Part shown: piece after piece, positions 56,485 to 64,000 of the stretch
How the letters are laid out: the number at the start of each line of letters is the position of its first letter
Position numbering within the stretch: position 1 is the stretch's first letter
DNA from: Acidiferrimicrobium sp. IK
GTDB taxonomy: Bacteria; Actinomycetota; Acidimicrobiia; Acidimicrobiales; Palsa-688
Direction: 5' to 3'
DNA length: 64,000 nt
Assembly (NCBI RefSeq): GCF_025499425.1
Contig: NZ_JAIMCB010000006.1
Span: 124,001 to 188,000, forward strand
Notes under the pieces: model-generated
The model's database searches: none
Told to the model about the DNA's origin: nothing
What the model saw: the letters and a program-made list of their open reading frames with translations, nothing else
Program-made: the position numbers and the translations under genes

Positions 56485-57469
56485 AGACCTCGCCATCGAT
56501 CTCGGCACCGCCAACACCCTCGTCTACTCGAAGGGGCGGGGCATCGTGCTCAACGAGCCCACCGTCATCGCCCTCAACTCCCGGACCCAAGACGTTCTCG
56601 CGATGGGCCAGGAGGCGTGGCAGATGATCGGGCGGACGCCGGGCTACATCGTCGCTGTGCGGCCCCTACGCAAAGGGGCGATCACCGACTTCGACATCAC
56701 CCAACGCATGATCCGGCTGCTGCTTCAACGAGCCGGCGTGTCGAGGTTCAACCGGCCGCGGGTGCTCATCTGCGTACCGTCGGCGATCACCGAGGTGGAG
56801 CGGCGCGCCGTCGAGGAGGCGGCTCGCGGCGCGGGCGCCAACGGCGCTTACCTGATCGAGCAGCCGATGGCGGCGGCGATCGGGGCCGGTCTGCCCATCC
56901 ACGAGCCGCTCGGCAACATGGTCGTCGACATCGGCGGCGGCACCACCGAGACCGCGGTGATCTCCCTCGGAGGGGTGGTGGCCCTAGAGGCCATCCGGGT
57001 CGGCAGCTTCGACATCGACGCCACCATCCAGACCTACGTCCGCAGGGAGTACGGCATCGCCATCGGGGAGCGGACCGCCGAGGAGATCAAGGTGGCGATC
57101 GGCTCGGCGTGGCCTACCGACGACGAGGTCAAAGCGGAGGTGCGGGGCCGGGACTTGATGACCGGCCTGCCGAAGACGGTGATCCTCGCTCCCGAGGAGG
57201 TCCGCGAGGCCATCGAGGAGCAGACCGGCGCCATCGTCGACTCGGTGGTCCGATGCCTCGGTAACGCCCCGCCGGAACTGGCCCAGGACCTGATCAGCCA
57301 AGGCATCCACCTCGTCGGCGGCGGCGGGATGCTCTCCGGCCTCGACCGGCGCCTGGCGGAGGAGACGGCGCTGCCGGTGCACCTCGTCGACGCCCCGCTC
57401 GAGTGCGTGGTGCTCGGGGCCGGCAAGTGCCTCGAGGAGTTCGACGCGGTCAAAGACCTCTTCATGTAA
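56477..57469 (+). CDS. mreB: MreB-like actin-family protein, probable CTG start
   Basis: A 330-residue cytoskeletal ATPase. The frame has no ATG, GTG or TTG before the conserved N-terminus ARDLAIDLGTANTLVYSKGR (phosphate loop 1), yet CTG 56477 sits 6 bases after GGAGG (56466-56470). The first GTG (56546) would delete the DLGTANT phosphate loop. Other motifs: EQPMAAAIGAGLP, VVDIGGGTTETAVISLGG (phosphate 2), HLVGGGGMLSGLDRRLAEET (adenosine). It forms membrane-bound filaments guiding wall growth. mreC and mreD are not present downstream. The stop is followed by tandem repeats. Confidence 0.85.
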   Translation: MARDLAIDLGTANTLVYSKGRGIVLNEPTVIALNSRTQDVLAMGQEAWQMIGRTPGYIVAVRPLRKGAITDFDITQRMIRLLLQRAGVSRFNRPRVLICVPSAITEVERRAVEEAARGAGANGAYLIEQPMAAAIGAGLPIHEPLGNMVVDIGGGTTETAVISLGGVVALEAIRVGSFDIDATIQTYVRREYGIAIGERTAEEIKVAIGSAWPTDDEVKAEVRGRDLMTGLPKTVILAPEEVREAIEEQTGAIVDSVVRCLGNAPPELAQDLISQGIHLVGGGGMLSGLDRRLAEETALPVHLVDAPLECVVLGAGKCLEEFDAVKDLFM

Positions 57470-57515
57470 CCGCTTTTCATGTAACCGCTTTTCATGTAAC
57501 CGCTTTTCATGTAGC
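57461..57515. repeat. 15-bp tandem repeats reiterating the mreB-like stop
   Basis: Three full units CGCTTTTCATGTAAC (57471-57485, 57486-57500, 57501-57515, the last with AGC) after a partial unit ending the gene (TTCATGTAAC, 57461-57470). Each unit keeps TTC ATG TAA/TAG in the gene's reading frame, giving four consecutive in-frame stops. Confidence 0.9.
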
Positions 57516-57589
57516 GGTCGGCGGGCCGCGCCCCGGGGCGGGAGGGGCCGGCCCCGGAAGGGCCGTACCCGAGGGTCGTCCCGGCGGGC

Positions 57590-58192
57590 TCAGGTCCCCG
57601 CGGGACCGCCCGAGAGGTCCTCTGCTGCTTGGCGCACCTGCCAGTCTCGGTCCTCGAGCGCCCGGGCCAAAGCGGCGTCGACCTCGGGCCCGTCGAAGGG
57701 GGCCAGGGCCAGCACCGCACGGCGCCGCACCGCCGGCTTGTCGGTGGTCGCGGCCAGGATCGCCGGGAGGCCGCCCGGGTCGCCGATCGCGCCGAGCGCG
57801 GCGACGGCCGCCTCCCGGGCCAGGGGATCGTCGTGGCCTCCGGCGACGCCGGCCAGCGCCGCCACCGCGGGGGAGGCGTCAGCGCCGAGTTCCCCGAGGG
57901 CGAACGACGCCGCCTCGGTCACGCTGGCGTCGGTGTCGGCCAGGCGTTCCACGAGCTCGCCGAGCGCGCCGGGGCCGACGCCGACGCCCAGCTCGCAGGC
58001 CCGCCGGCGGACTTCGGGGGCCTCGTCGAGCAGCCCGGACCGCCACGCCGAAGCGGTCAGCTGTCCCAAGCGGGCCATGGCCCCCAGCGCGGTGGCCCGC
58101 ACCGCCGGCGCCGGGTCGACAAGCGCCCGCCGGGCGGTGTCGGCGTCGCCGAGGTGACCGGCCAGGGCCACCTCACGCCGCCGGCGGACCAC
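57590..58192 (-). CDS. HEAT-repeat protein
   Basis: A 200-residue alpha-solenoid of about five HEAT/PBS-lyase-like repeats (DPAPAVRATALGAMARLGQL, DEAPEVRRRACELGVGVGPG, DTDASVTEAASFALGELGAD, DPLAREAAVAALGAIGDPGG, DKPAVRRRAVLALAPFDGPE). Such repeats bind proteins. Start is uncertain: GTG 58192 is 8 bases after the upstream gene's stop; a TTG at 58228 would extend it by 12 residues. Co-transcribed with the small membrane protein gene upstream. Confidence 0.75.
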   Translation of the reverse strand: MVRRRREVALAGHLGDADTARRALVDPAPAVRATALGAMARLGQLTASAWRSGLLDEAPEVRRRACELGVGVGPGALGELVERLADTDASVTEAASFALGELGADASPAVAALAGVAGGHDDPLAREAAVAALGAIGDPGGLPAILAATTDKPAVRRRAVLALAPFDGPEVDAALARALEDRDWQVRQAAEDLSGGPAGT

Positions 58193-58199
58193 CGCAGGG

Positions 58200-58622
58200 T
58201 CAGTTGGTGCTGGCGTGGTGGATGGCAACCGAGAGACCCCAGACGATGGAGCTCAACGCTCCGCCCACCACGGCGCCGATGATCAGCGCGCTGACCAGCA
58301 GCACCATCCCCGAGCGGGCCCGCCGCCACGGACCGGTCTGCTGGTGCACCCGCTGCCACGCGAAGCGCTCCACCACCCGGACCCGGACCTGGCGCCCGGC
58401 GGGGCCGGGGCTAGCGGCTGGCCGGGGCGAACGGTCCCCTGTCATGGTCGCCCCGCCGGCGGGGACCCCGCCGGGCGCCGGGGTCTCGGGGATCGACCTC
58501 TCCGATGTCGGGCGCGCCGCGGGCGGGCGGGGCAGGGGACCCCGGTCGCTGGTCGCGGGCGGCGCCCAGACGGGAGCGCTCGGCGGCGCCTTGGGCCACT
58601 GGCCGTCGTCTGTAGTGCTCAT
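58200..58622 (-). CDS. Proline-rich tail-anchored membrane protein (140 aa)
   Basis: A 140-residue protein from ATG 58622. Pro/Ala-rich N-terminal 75 residues, a basic segment (QVRVRVVERFAWQRVHQQTG) and a C-terminal membrane helix (GMVLLVSALIIGAVVGGALS) with a short outer end. Family unknown. Layout suggests a membrane adaptor. Probably an operon with the HEAT gene. Confidence 0.6.
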   Translation of the reverse strand: MSTTDDGQWPKAPPSAPVWAPPATSDRGPLPRPPAARPTSERSIPETPAPGGVPAGGATMTGDRSPRPAASPGPAGRQVRVRVVERFAWQRVHQQTGPWRRARSGMVLLVSALIIGAVVGGALSSIVWGLSVAIHHASTN

Positions 58623-58834
58623 CGCGGCGCTCTCCTTCTCTGCGTGGCCACCGTCGGGCGTGTGCCCCCCCGAAGACGTGCGCCCGTGGCAGGCTGGCCC
58701 GGCTTGCTAGCCACCAGACATTGACGGCGAGAGCCGCACCGGCACGGAAGATCACGCGTGACCACGACCCGATCGAGCCTACTCAGCGAACCGTCCCCCA
58801 CGGGTGCCGCCCCGGCGCGCCAGGCGCGCCGCGG

Positions 58835-60553
58835 ATGACCGACCCGTCACGCCAGGCGCTGGTCCTGGTCGACGTCGTCCCGCCCAGTCCCGATGATCCG
58901 GACATCTTCCAGCGGCTGAGCACCGCGCTTGCGGTGGCCCGCGACGCCGGCTTCCGCGTGGTGCACGTGTGGTCGGCGCCTCCCGGCGCCCCGCCGCCGC
59001 CCACCGACCCGGCGATCGAGCCCCGCCGCGGCGAGCCGGTGTTGCCCAACCCGGGGACCGGGGCGTGGGGGTCGGCCGGGCTGGGCCGGACCCTCGCCGC
59101 CGGCGGCGTGGAAAGCATCGTCCTGGCCGGGCGGCCCGACAGCCCGGCCTGGTGGCCGACCGTCGAGGAGAGCGCCGCGCAGCCCATCGCGTTGACCGTC
59201 CTGTCGGACCGTCGCCCCGAGCACGATCTGCGGGTCCGCCAGCTGATCGAGCGCGGCCCCGGCCGGCCCGGCGCCCGCCTCGTCGACGCCGGCGCGTGGG
59301 TGGCGGAGACCACCGGGCGGTGGTCTGGAACCGGCAGCTCCCGCCGTCGATGGAGGCTGCTCGGAGCGCTGGGGGTCCTGGTGCTGCTGCTGGCCGGCGG
59401 GGCGGCGGTCATCAACCACGATGCGAACGGCTACTACGAGTTCGCTCCCGGGACCGCTCCCGCGGTGACCGCCTCGCCGGATTGCAAGGTCCGAAACTCC
59501 TCGAGCACCAACCTGACGCTGCCGACCGGCGCTCCTTGCGCTCGCTTGATCATCCCGGGCGACAAGGCCCATCAGGTCGACGGCAGGCTGTTCATGGTCG
59601 ACGTGCTCGTCGGCCCGGCGTCCCCGGTGGACTTCGTCCTCCACAAGCTGGGTCTGCTCAACACGTTCCACAAAGGCAATCAGCTGGTACCGGCCAGCGC
59701 GGTGCTCGGCACGACGCCGCCGTCGCAGCTCGGGTGCCTCGACGCGCAGCAGATGACCGGCTCCACCCAAGACGCGACAGTCGCCGCCCTGCAACGCCTC
59801 GGCTACCCGGTGAAGGAGAACGACCTGGGAGCGTTGGTGGTCCAGGTGTCGCCGGGCTCCGCCGCGGCCGCGGCGGGCGTGCAGTGCAACGACGTCATCA
59901 CCGCCCTGGACGGCACCGCGGTGCACACCTACACCGATCTGGTCGACGCCATCCACTCCCGCCACCCGGGCGACAAGGTCACGATCACGGTGAAGCGCCC
60001 CGGCCCCAACGCCACGTCGTCAACCAAAACCCTGACCGCGACGCTGTCGGGGACGCCGGCCGAGCCGGCCGCCGACGGCAACCCGGCGTCGCCGGCCGAC
60101 CCGAGCAAGGCGTTCCTCGGCGTCGGCACGCAGACCCAGCTCACCTACACGCTGCCTTTCAACGTTTCGATCCAGGTCGGCGACATCGGCGGGCCCTCAG
60201 CCGGCCTGGCGCTGACCCTCGGCCTGCTCGACACCCTCTCCAACGGTCAGCTCACCGGCGGCAAGGCGGTCGCCGCGACCGGCACCATCGCGCCCGACGG
60301 GACGGTCGGCGACGTCGGCGGCGTGGCGCAAAAGACCATCGCGGTGCGCCGGGCGGGGGCCGACGTGTTCCTCGTGCCGGCGGCGGAGTACGCCACCGCC
60401 AAACGGGAAGCGGGCAACTCCCTCAAGATCGTGCCGGTGACCTCCCTGAACGGGGCGCTCGCCGATCTCGAGCATCTAGGCGGCAATCTGGGCCGGCTGT
60501 CCAAGGTCCCATCCACCACCACCACGACTACGCCGCCGACGACCGTTCCCTGA
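58835..60553 (+). CDS. PDZ-Lon-like membrane protease (YlbL-type) with N-terminal isochorismatase-like domain
   Basis: A 572-residue protein from ATG 58835. Residues about 8-140 resemble a cysteine-hydrolase/isochorismatase domain (ALVLVDVVPP, LAVARDAGFRVVHVW, GGVESIVLAGRPDSPAWWPT), but the catalytic-Cys region has Trp, so it is probably inactive. One membrane helix (about 174-193) follows, then an outer region, a PDZ domain (about 326-390, VSPGSAAAAAGVQCNDVITA) and a Lon-like catalytic domain with Ser455 in GGPSAGLALTLGLLD and Lys500 in VAQKTIAVRRAGAD, 45 residues apart as in YlbL. It should cleave secreted or membrane proteins outside the cell. Confidence 0.82.
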   Translation: MTDPSRQALVLVDVVPPSPDDPDIFQRLSTALAVARDAGFRVVHVWSAPPGAPPPPTDPAIEPRRGEPVLPNPGTGAWGSAGLGRTLAAGGVESIVLAGRPDSPAWWPTVEESAAQPIALTVLSDRRPEHDLRVRQLIERGPGRPGARLVDAGAWVAETTGRWSGTGSSRRRWRLLGALGVLVLLLAGGAAVINHDANGYYEFAPGTAPAVTASPDCKVRNSSSTNLTLPTGAPCARLIIPGDKAHQVDGRLFMVDVLVGPASPVDFVLHKLGLLNTFHKGNQLVPASAVLGTTPPSQLGCLDAQQMTGSTQDATVAALQRLGYPVKENDLGALVVQVSPGSAAAAAGVQCNDVITALDGTAVHTYTDLVDAIHSRHPGDKVTITVKRPGPNATSSTKTLTATLSGTPAEPAADGNPASPADPSKAFLGVGTQTQLTYTLPFNVSIQVGDIGGPSAGLALTLGLLDTLSNGQLTGGKAVAATGTIAPDGTVGDVGGVAQKTIAVRRAGADVFLVPAAEYATAKREAGNSLKIVPVTSLNGALADLEHLGGNLGRLSKVPSTTTTTTPPTTVP

Positions 60554-60651
60554 CCGGGGGCGGGCAGGGCGGGCAGTGACCCAGCCACGGACCGGAGAGG
60601 TGTTTCCGGCAGAATGAACCGGCCGCGCCACCCACGGCGGGCCACCGGGAG

Positions 60652-63255
60652 ATGTCGACCACCACCGCCCAGTCCCAGTTCGCCGCCGAGCTCGTCACCA
60701 TGGTGGTGGCCGCCGCCGGCCTGGTCCTAGTCGCCCTGAGAGGCCAGATCGCCGCCCGGCGGGGACCCGGGCGGCTGGCCCTGGCGGCCGGCTTCTTGGC
60801 CATCGGGACCGTGGCTTTCCTCCACGGGTCGGGCCTGGTGACGACCAACCCGCACGACGCGCTCAGCGTCGGTCGTCTGGTCGGCGCCGCGGCGCTGCTC
60901 GCCGGCAGCACCCAGTGGGCTGCCGGCGAGCGCACCCGCCTGGCCCTCCAGCTCGGCGCGCTGGTCGGCGCCGCGGCTGCTTTGAGCGAGATCGCCGGGC
61001 TGGCCAGCGGGGCGGTCGACGCCCTCCTCGTCGTCGGGGGGGTGACGGTGGCGGTGGCGCTGCTCGGCGCGGCCCGGCTCTCGGTGGCCGCCGCGGTCGC
61101 GGCCGGCGCAGCTTCCACCCTGCTGCTGGTGGTGCTGGTCCTGGCCGTGGCCCTCGGATCGGTGATCACCTCGTCGGTGCAACGCAACGAGCTCGACCAG
61201 GTGACCAGCCAGGCCCGAGCCGAGGTAGGGCAGGTCGCCGGCCTGTCGGCGACCGCGGTCAAAGACGCCCGCTTCGTCGCCGCCGACCTGGCCGGCTACT
61301 TCCGGGCGTCGACGCCGAACCCGCTCGTCGAGATCGGTGCCGGTGCATCGCCGGCGGCGGCCACAGCAGCCCTCGCCGACCGGCTGCGCCAGGTCACCGG
61401 TCTATATCCCCTCGGCAGCTTCGCGTACGCCGACCCGAGCGGTGCGGTCGTCGCCAGCACCGCCCGCCAGCAGGCGTCTCCGGTGCCGGCGGTGCTGCGC
61501 GACCCCCTGATCGTCGGGCAACGCTGCTCCGGTGACGGCCACGGCAGCGTCGTGGTCACCGGCACCTCGGCGTGGGTCGCCGCCGCCTACCCCGAATGCC
61601 TGGCCGGCCAGGACCGCCTCCTCGGCACGGTGATCAGCATCCGCCCCCTCGACTCCGCGTACCTAGCCGGCCGCCTCGACGTCGAGTCGGGCGTGTCCCT
61701 GGCGCTGGCCACCCCCGCCGCGGTCGTGGCCACCGCCGGCCCGCAGCCGGGCGGCGCCGCGCTCGAAGCGCTCGCCCTCGGCGCCATGTCGCAGGGATCC
61801 ACCACCCGCGCGTCGGGGGGACGGGTGCTGAGCGTGCAGCCCGTCCCCGACGCGTCCGGCCACCCGGCCGCGTCGTTGATCCTCTCGCTGCCGTCCACCG
61901 CGCTGGCCGCGGCGCGCGACCGGCTGTTTCGGACCCTGTCGCTCATCGCGCTCGGCGGCACCGCCCTGGCCCTGGTCCTCGCCGCCCTCATCGGCGATCG
62001 CATCACCGTCGGCATCCGCACCCTGACCGCCGCGGCGAAGCGGGTCCAAGCAGGCGACACGACCACCAGGGCCGGCCTCGAGACCGACGACGAGGTCGGG
62101 GTGCTCGGCGCCGCTTTCGACTCGATGGTCGTGGCGATCGAGGAGCAGACCATCGCCCTGCAAGGCGCCGCCGACGACGAAACCCGTTTGCGTAACCGCC
62201 TCGAGGCGGTCGTCGCCGGTATGGGAGACGCGCTCGTCGCCCTCGATGCCGGGGGGCGGATCACCGACTTCAACCGGGCGGCCGAGGAACTGACCGGGCT
62301 GCTCGCCGCCGACGCGCTCGGCGCCCCCGCCGCGCAGCTGCTCGACTTGAGAGACGACGGCGGCGCCCCGCTCGACGCCGGCATGACCCGTCCCGGCCCC
62401 GCCCGATGGGCGGTCATCGCGACGTTGCGCCCGGTTCGAGGGCCGGCGGTGCCCGTCGCGGTGTCCTCCGGCGCGTTGCACGGGCCGGCGGGCGAGGTGG
62501 CCGGCGCGGTCTGGGTCCTAAGGGACCTGCGCCGGGAGCACGAGCTGGAGCGGATGAAGACCGAGTTCCTCTCCCGGGTCGGCCACGAGCTGCGTACCCC
62601 TCTCACCGGGATCCTCGGTTACGCCGACATCCTCGTCCGCCGGCCGGTGCCCGCCGAACGGGCCGCGGCGTGGCACGAGGAGATCCTCCGCTCCGCCAAA
62701 CGGCTGGTGCGGATCGTGGAGATGCTCGAGTTCTTCGCTACTTCCGGGGCCGGCCGGGTGCTGCTGCGCCCCGAGCCGCTCGACGTGCGCGAGCTGGTGG
62801 ACGACGTCACCGGCGGGTGGCGGGAGCGGATGCCGGAGGGAACCGAGCTTCTGCGCCGCGTCGCCCGCGGCACCCCGCCGGTCGTGGCGGACCGTCGCTG
62901 GGTCGCCCTCGCGGTCGACGAGCTGATCGACAACGCAGTGAAGTTCTCGCCGGGCGGGGGACGGGTCCGGGTCAGCGCCCGCCCCGCCGGCAACGGCGAG
63001 CCTCACGCGGGCGGGTGGGTGGACATCGAGGTGAGCGACCGGGGCAAGGGCATGACCGCCGAGGAGCGGGCCGGCGCGTTCGGTGAGTTCACCCAAGGCG
63101 ACGAGTCCGACACGCGCTCCTACGGCGGCCTCGGCCTGGGGTTGGCCCTGGTCCGCCGAGTGGTCGAAAGCCACGGCGGGTCGGTGTCGTGCACCTCCAG
63201 CCCGGGCCGGGGCTCCACCTTCACGATCCGTCTCCCGGCGGTCGCGCCGAACTGA
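60652..63255 (+). CDS. Large multi-domain sensor histidine kinase
   Basis: An 867-residue kinase from ATG 60652. N-terminal integral-membrane region of about six helices (residues 10-175), an outer sensory domain (about 180-430, DLAGYFRASTPNPLVEIGAG), another helix (LIALGGTALALVLAALIGDR), a HAMP segment (LTAAAKRVQAGDTTTRAGLE), a PAS domain (about 515-620, EAVVAGMGDALVALDAGGRI), HisKA with H645 in FLSRVGHELRTPLTGI, and an ATPase domain (ELIDNAVKFSPGGG, GLGLGLALVRRVVESHGGS). No response regulator is adjacent. It probably senses a membrane or extracellular signal. Confidence 0.92.
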   Translation: MSTTTAQSQFAAELVTMVVAAAGLVLVALRGQIAARRGPGRLALAAGFLAIGTVAFLHGSGLVTTNPHDALSVGRLVGAAALLAGSTQWAAGERTRLALQLGALVGAAAALSEIAGLASGAVDALLVVGGVTVAVALLGAARLSVAAAVAAGAASTLLLVVLVLAVALGSVITSSVQRNELDQVTSQARAEVGQVAGLSATAVKDARFVAADLAGYFRASTPNPLVEIGAGASPAAATAALADRLRQVTGLYPLGSFAYADPSGAVVASTARQQASPVPAVLRDPLIVGQRCSGDGHGSVVVTGTSAWVAAAYPECLAGQDRLLGTVISIRPLDSAYLAGRLDVESGVSLALATPAAVVATAGPQPGGAALEALALGAMSQGSTTRASGGRVLSVQPVPDASGHPAASLILSLPSTALAAARDRLFRTLSLIALGGTALALVLAALIGDRITVGIRTLTAAAKRVQAGDTTTRAGLETDDEVGVLGAAFDSMVVAIEEQTIALQGAADDETRLRNRLEAVVAGMGDALVALDAGGRITDFNRAAEELTGLLAADALGAPAAQLLDLRDDGGAPLDAGMTRPGPARWAVIATLRPVRGPAVPVAVSSGALHGPAGEVAGAVWVLRDLRREHELERMKTEFLSRVGHELRTPLTGILGYADILVRRPVPAERAAAWHEEILRSAKRLVRIVEMLEFFATSGAGRVLLRPEPLDVRELVDDVTGGWRERMPEGTELLRRVARGTPPVVADRRWVALAVDELIDNAVKFSPGGGRVRVSARPAGNGEPHAGGWVDIEVSDRGKGMTAEERAGAFGEFTQGDESDTRSYGGLGLGLALVRRVVESHGGSVSCTSSPGRGSTFTIRLPAVAPN

Positions 63256-63301
63256 GCAACGTCCGCCTGCAGGGACCCGGCGGCCATCTACTCTGGTGAA
63301 A

Positions 63302-64000
63302 ATGACAGGCGACGTGACACACGGTGGAAGCTCCAGGCCCCGCCTGGCTGCCGACCTGATCGCCCAGCGCGGCTTCATGGTGGTCCGCAAAGGCTACGAC
63401 CAAGACGAGGTCCGGGCCTTCCTCGACCAGGTGGCGTCCGAAGTGCGGGCCCTGCACCGCCAGATCGACGAGACCCCCGCGCCGGCTCCGCCCGCCCCGC
63501 CGGCGCCTCAGCCCGCCCCCGCTGCCGAACGCGAGCCCCTCGACGAGGAGAGCATCGTCGCGTTCGTCGGGGAGGAGACGGCCAACGTGCTGCGCGCCGC
63601 CCGCTTGGCGGCGTCGGACCTTCGTCGCCGGGCGGCGGCGGAGGCAGAGCGGATCGTCGACGAGGCCCGCCAGTCGACCGGGGACATGCGCCAGGAAGCC
63701 GAGACGCTGCTGGCCCGGGCCCGCCAGGAGGCCGGCTCCATCGCCGAGGACATCGTGCGCGCCGCCAGAGCCGAGGCCGAGCAGCTGATGGCCAAGGCCC
63801 GGGTCGATGCCGAGGGCGTCAAGGCCCAAGCCGAGCAGGAGCGGCGCCTCACCGTCGAGGGCGCGCAGGCGGTCAGGGAGAAGATCCTCGGCGACCTGTC
63901 CCGCCGGAGGCGAGTCGCGACGGTGCAGATCGAACAGCTGCGCGCCGGGCGGGAGCGGCTCCTCGAGTCCTACGCCGTGGTGCGCCGGACCCTCGAGGAG
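63302..64000 (+). CDS. DivIVA-domain protein, 3' end outside window
   Basis: An open frame from ATG 63302 (or the in-frame GTG at 63296) with no stop to the window end; at least 233 residues. Residues about 18-60 (RPRLAADLIAQRGFMVVRKG then YDQDEVRAFLDQVASEVRAL) match the DivIVA N-terminal lipid-binding region, followed by a Pro/Ala hinge (about 61-77) and long coiled coil (RRAAAEAERIVDEARQSTGD, ARVDAEGVKAQAEQERRLTV). DivIVA/Wag31-type proteins mark curved membranes and organise polar growth or septation in actinobacteria. It is 46 bases after the sensor kinase and may be co-transcribed. Confidence 0.88.
   Translation, partial: MTGDVTHGGSSRPRLAADLIAQRGFMVVRKGYDQDEVRAFLDQVASEVRALHRQIDETPAPAPPAPPAPQPAPAAEREPLDEESIVAFVGEETANVLRAARLAASDLRRRAAAEAERIVDEARQSTGDMRQEAETLLARARQEAGSIAEDIVRAARAEAEQLMAKARVDAEGVKAQAEQERRLTVEGAQAVREKILGDLSRRRRVATVQIEQLRAGRERLLESYAVVRRTLEE

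Overview
The window is a GC-rich chromosomal segment of an actinobacterium. Evidence for this: two WhiB regulators, a RegX3-type phosphate regulator, an actinobacterial-type LeuA behind a transcription attenuator, a DUF2342 protein, a class E sortase, a DivIVA protein and frequent GTG starts with 4-bp GTGA gene overlaps. A MreB-like gene alongside WhiB and several lineage-unusual fusions point to a deep actinobacterial line such as Acidimicrobiia, but that placement is inference. I see no rRNA, tRNA, insertion sequence, prophage or CRISPR array.

Layout. 1-6841: two very large multi-domain glycosyltransferases, the first cut by the window edge. 6881-12065: an acyl-CoA catabolism block (two acyl-CoA dehydrogenases, a crotonase, a SnoaL-like protein, and an aminoglycoside-phosphotransferase-like kinase fused to DUF6285). 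12237-13523: malate dehydrogenase with a strong terminator, then a small opposite-strand gene. 13629-17395: small regulators and envelope-type proteins of poorly known function. 17786-21385: sdhCAB. 21483-25182: a GH2 glycosidase and an ECF-like sigma factor with a fused membrane tail. 25376-29703: a MoxR-like ATPase and VWA protein pair with a Nei glycosylase between them. 29752-31190: a TrkA/RCK pair. 31593-33674: WhiB, glutamate formiminotransferase, TatA, second WhiB. 33868-36074: leuA with promoter, Leu-rich leader peptide and attenuator. 36084-41764: polyphosphate kinase, a Nudix-VOC fusion, sortase E, SixA-like phosphatase and an Rrf2 regulator. 41913-48656: the phosphate-starvation locus pstSCA, pstB, phoR, regX3, with PHO-box-like repeats in front of pstS and in the divergent pstB/phoR spacer. 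48691-55681: mixed envelope and housekeeping genes, ending in an HtrA-like protein that has lost its catalytic triad. 55733-57469: moaE, a small membrane protein and a MreB-like gene that appears to start at CTG. 57590-64000: HEAT protein, small membrane protein, a PDZ-Lon-like membrane protease with an odd N-terminal domain, a large sensor kinase, and the start of a DivIVA gene that runs off the end.

How the genes work together. ppk, the Nudix and SixA-like enzymes and the pst/phoR/regX3 genes form a phosphate and polyphosphate neighbourhood of about 12 kb. The acyl-CoA block resembles the ACAD10/11 or levulinate (Lva) scheme, in which a hydroxyacyl-CoA is phosphorylated and then dephosphorylated by an acyl-CoA dehydrogenase. 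The most interesting items are the kinase-DUF6285 fusion, the HtrA pseudoprotease, the Lon-like protease fusion, the CTG-started MreB-like gene, the leuA attenuator with a nearly leaderless leader peptide, and tandem repeats that reiterate stop codons after several genes.
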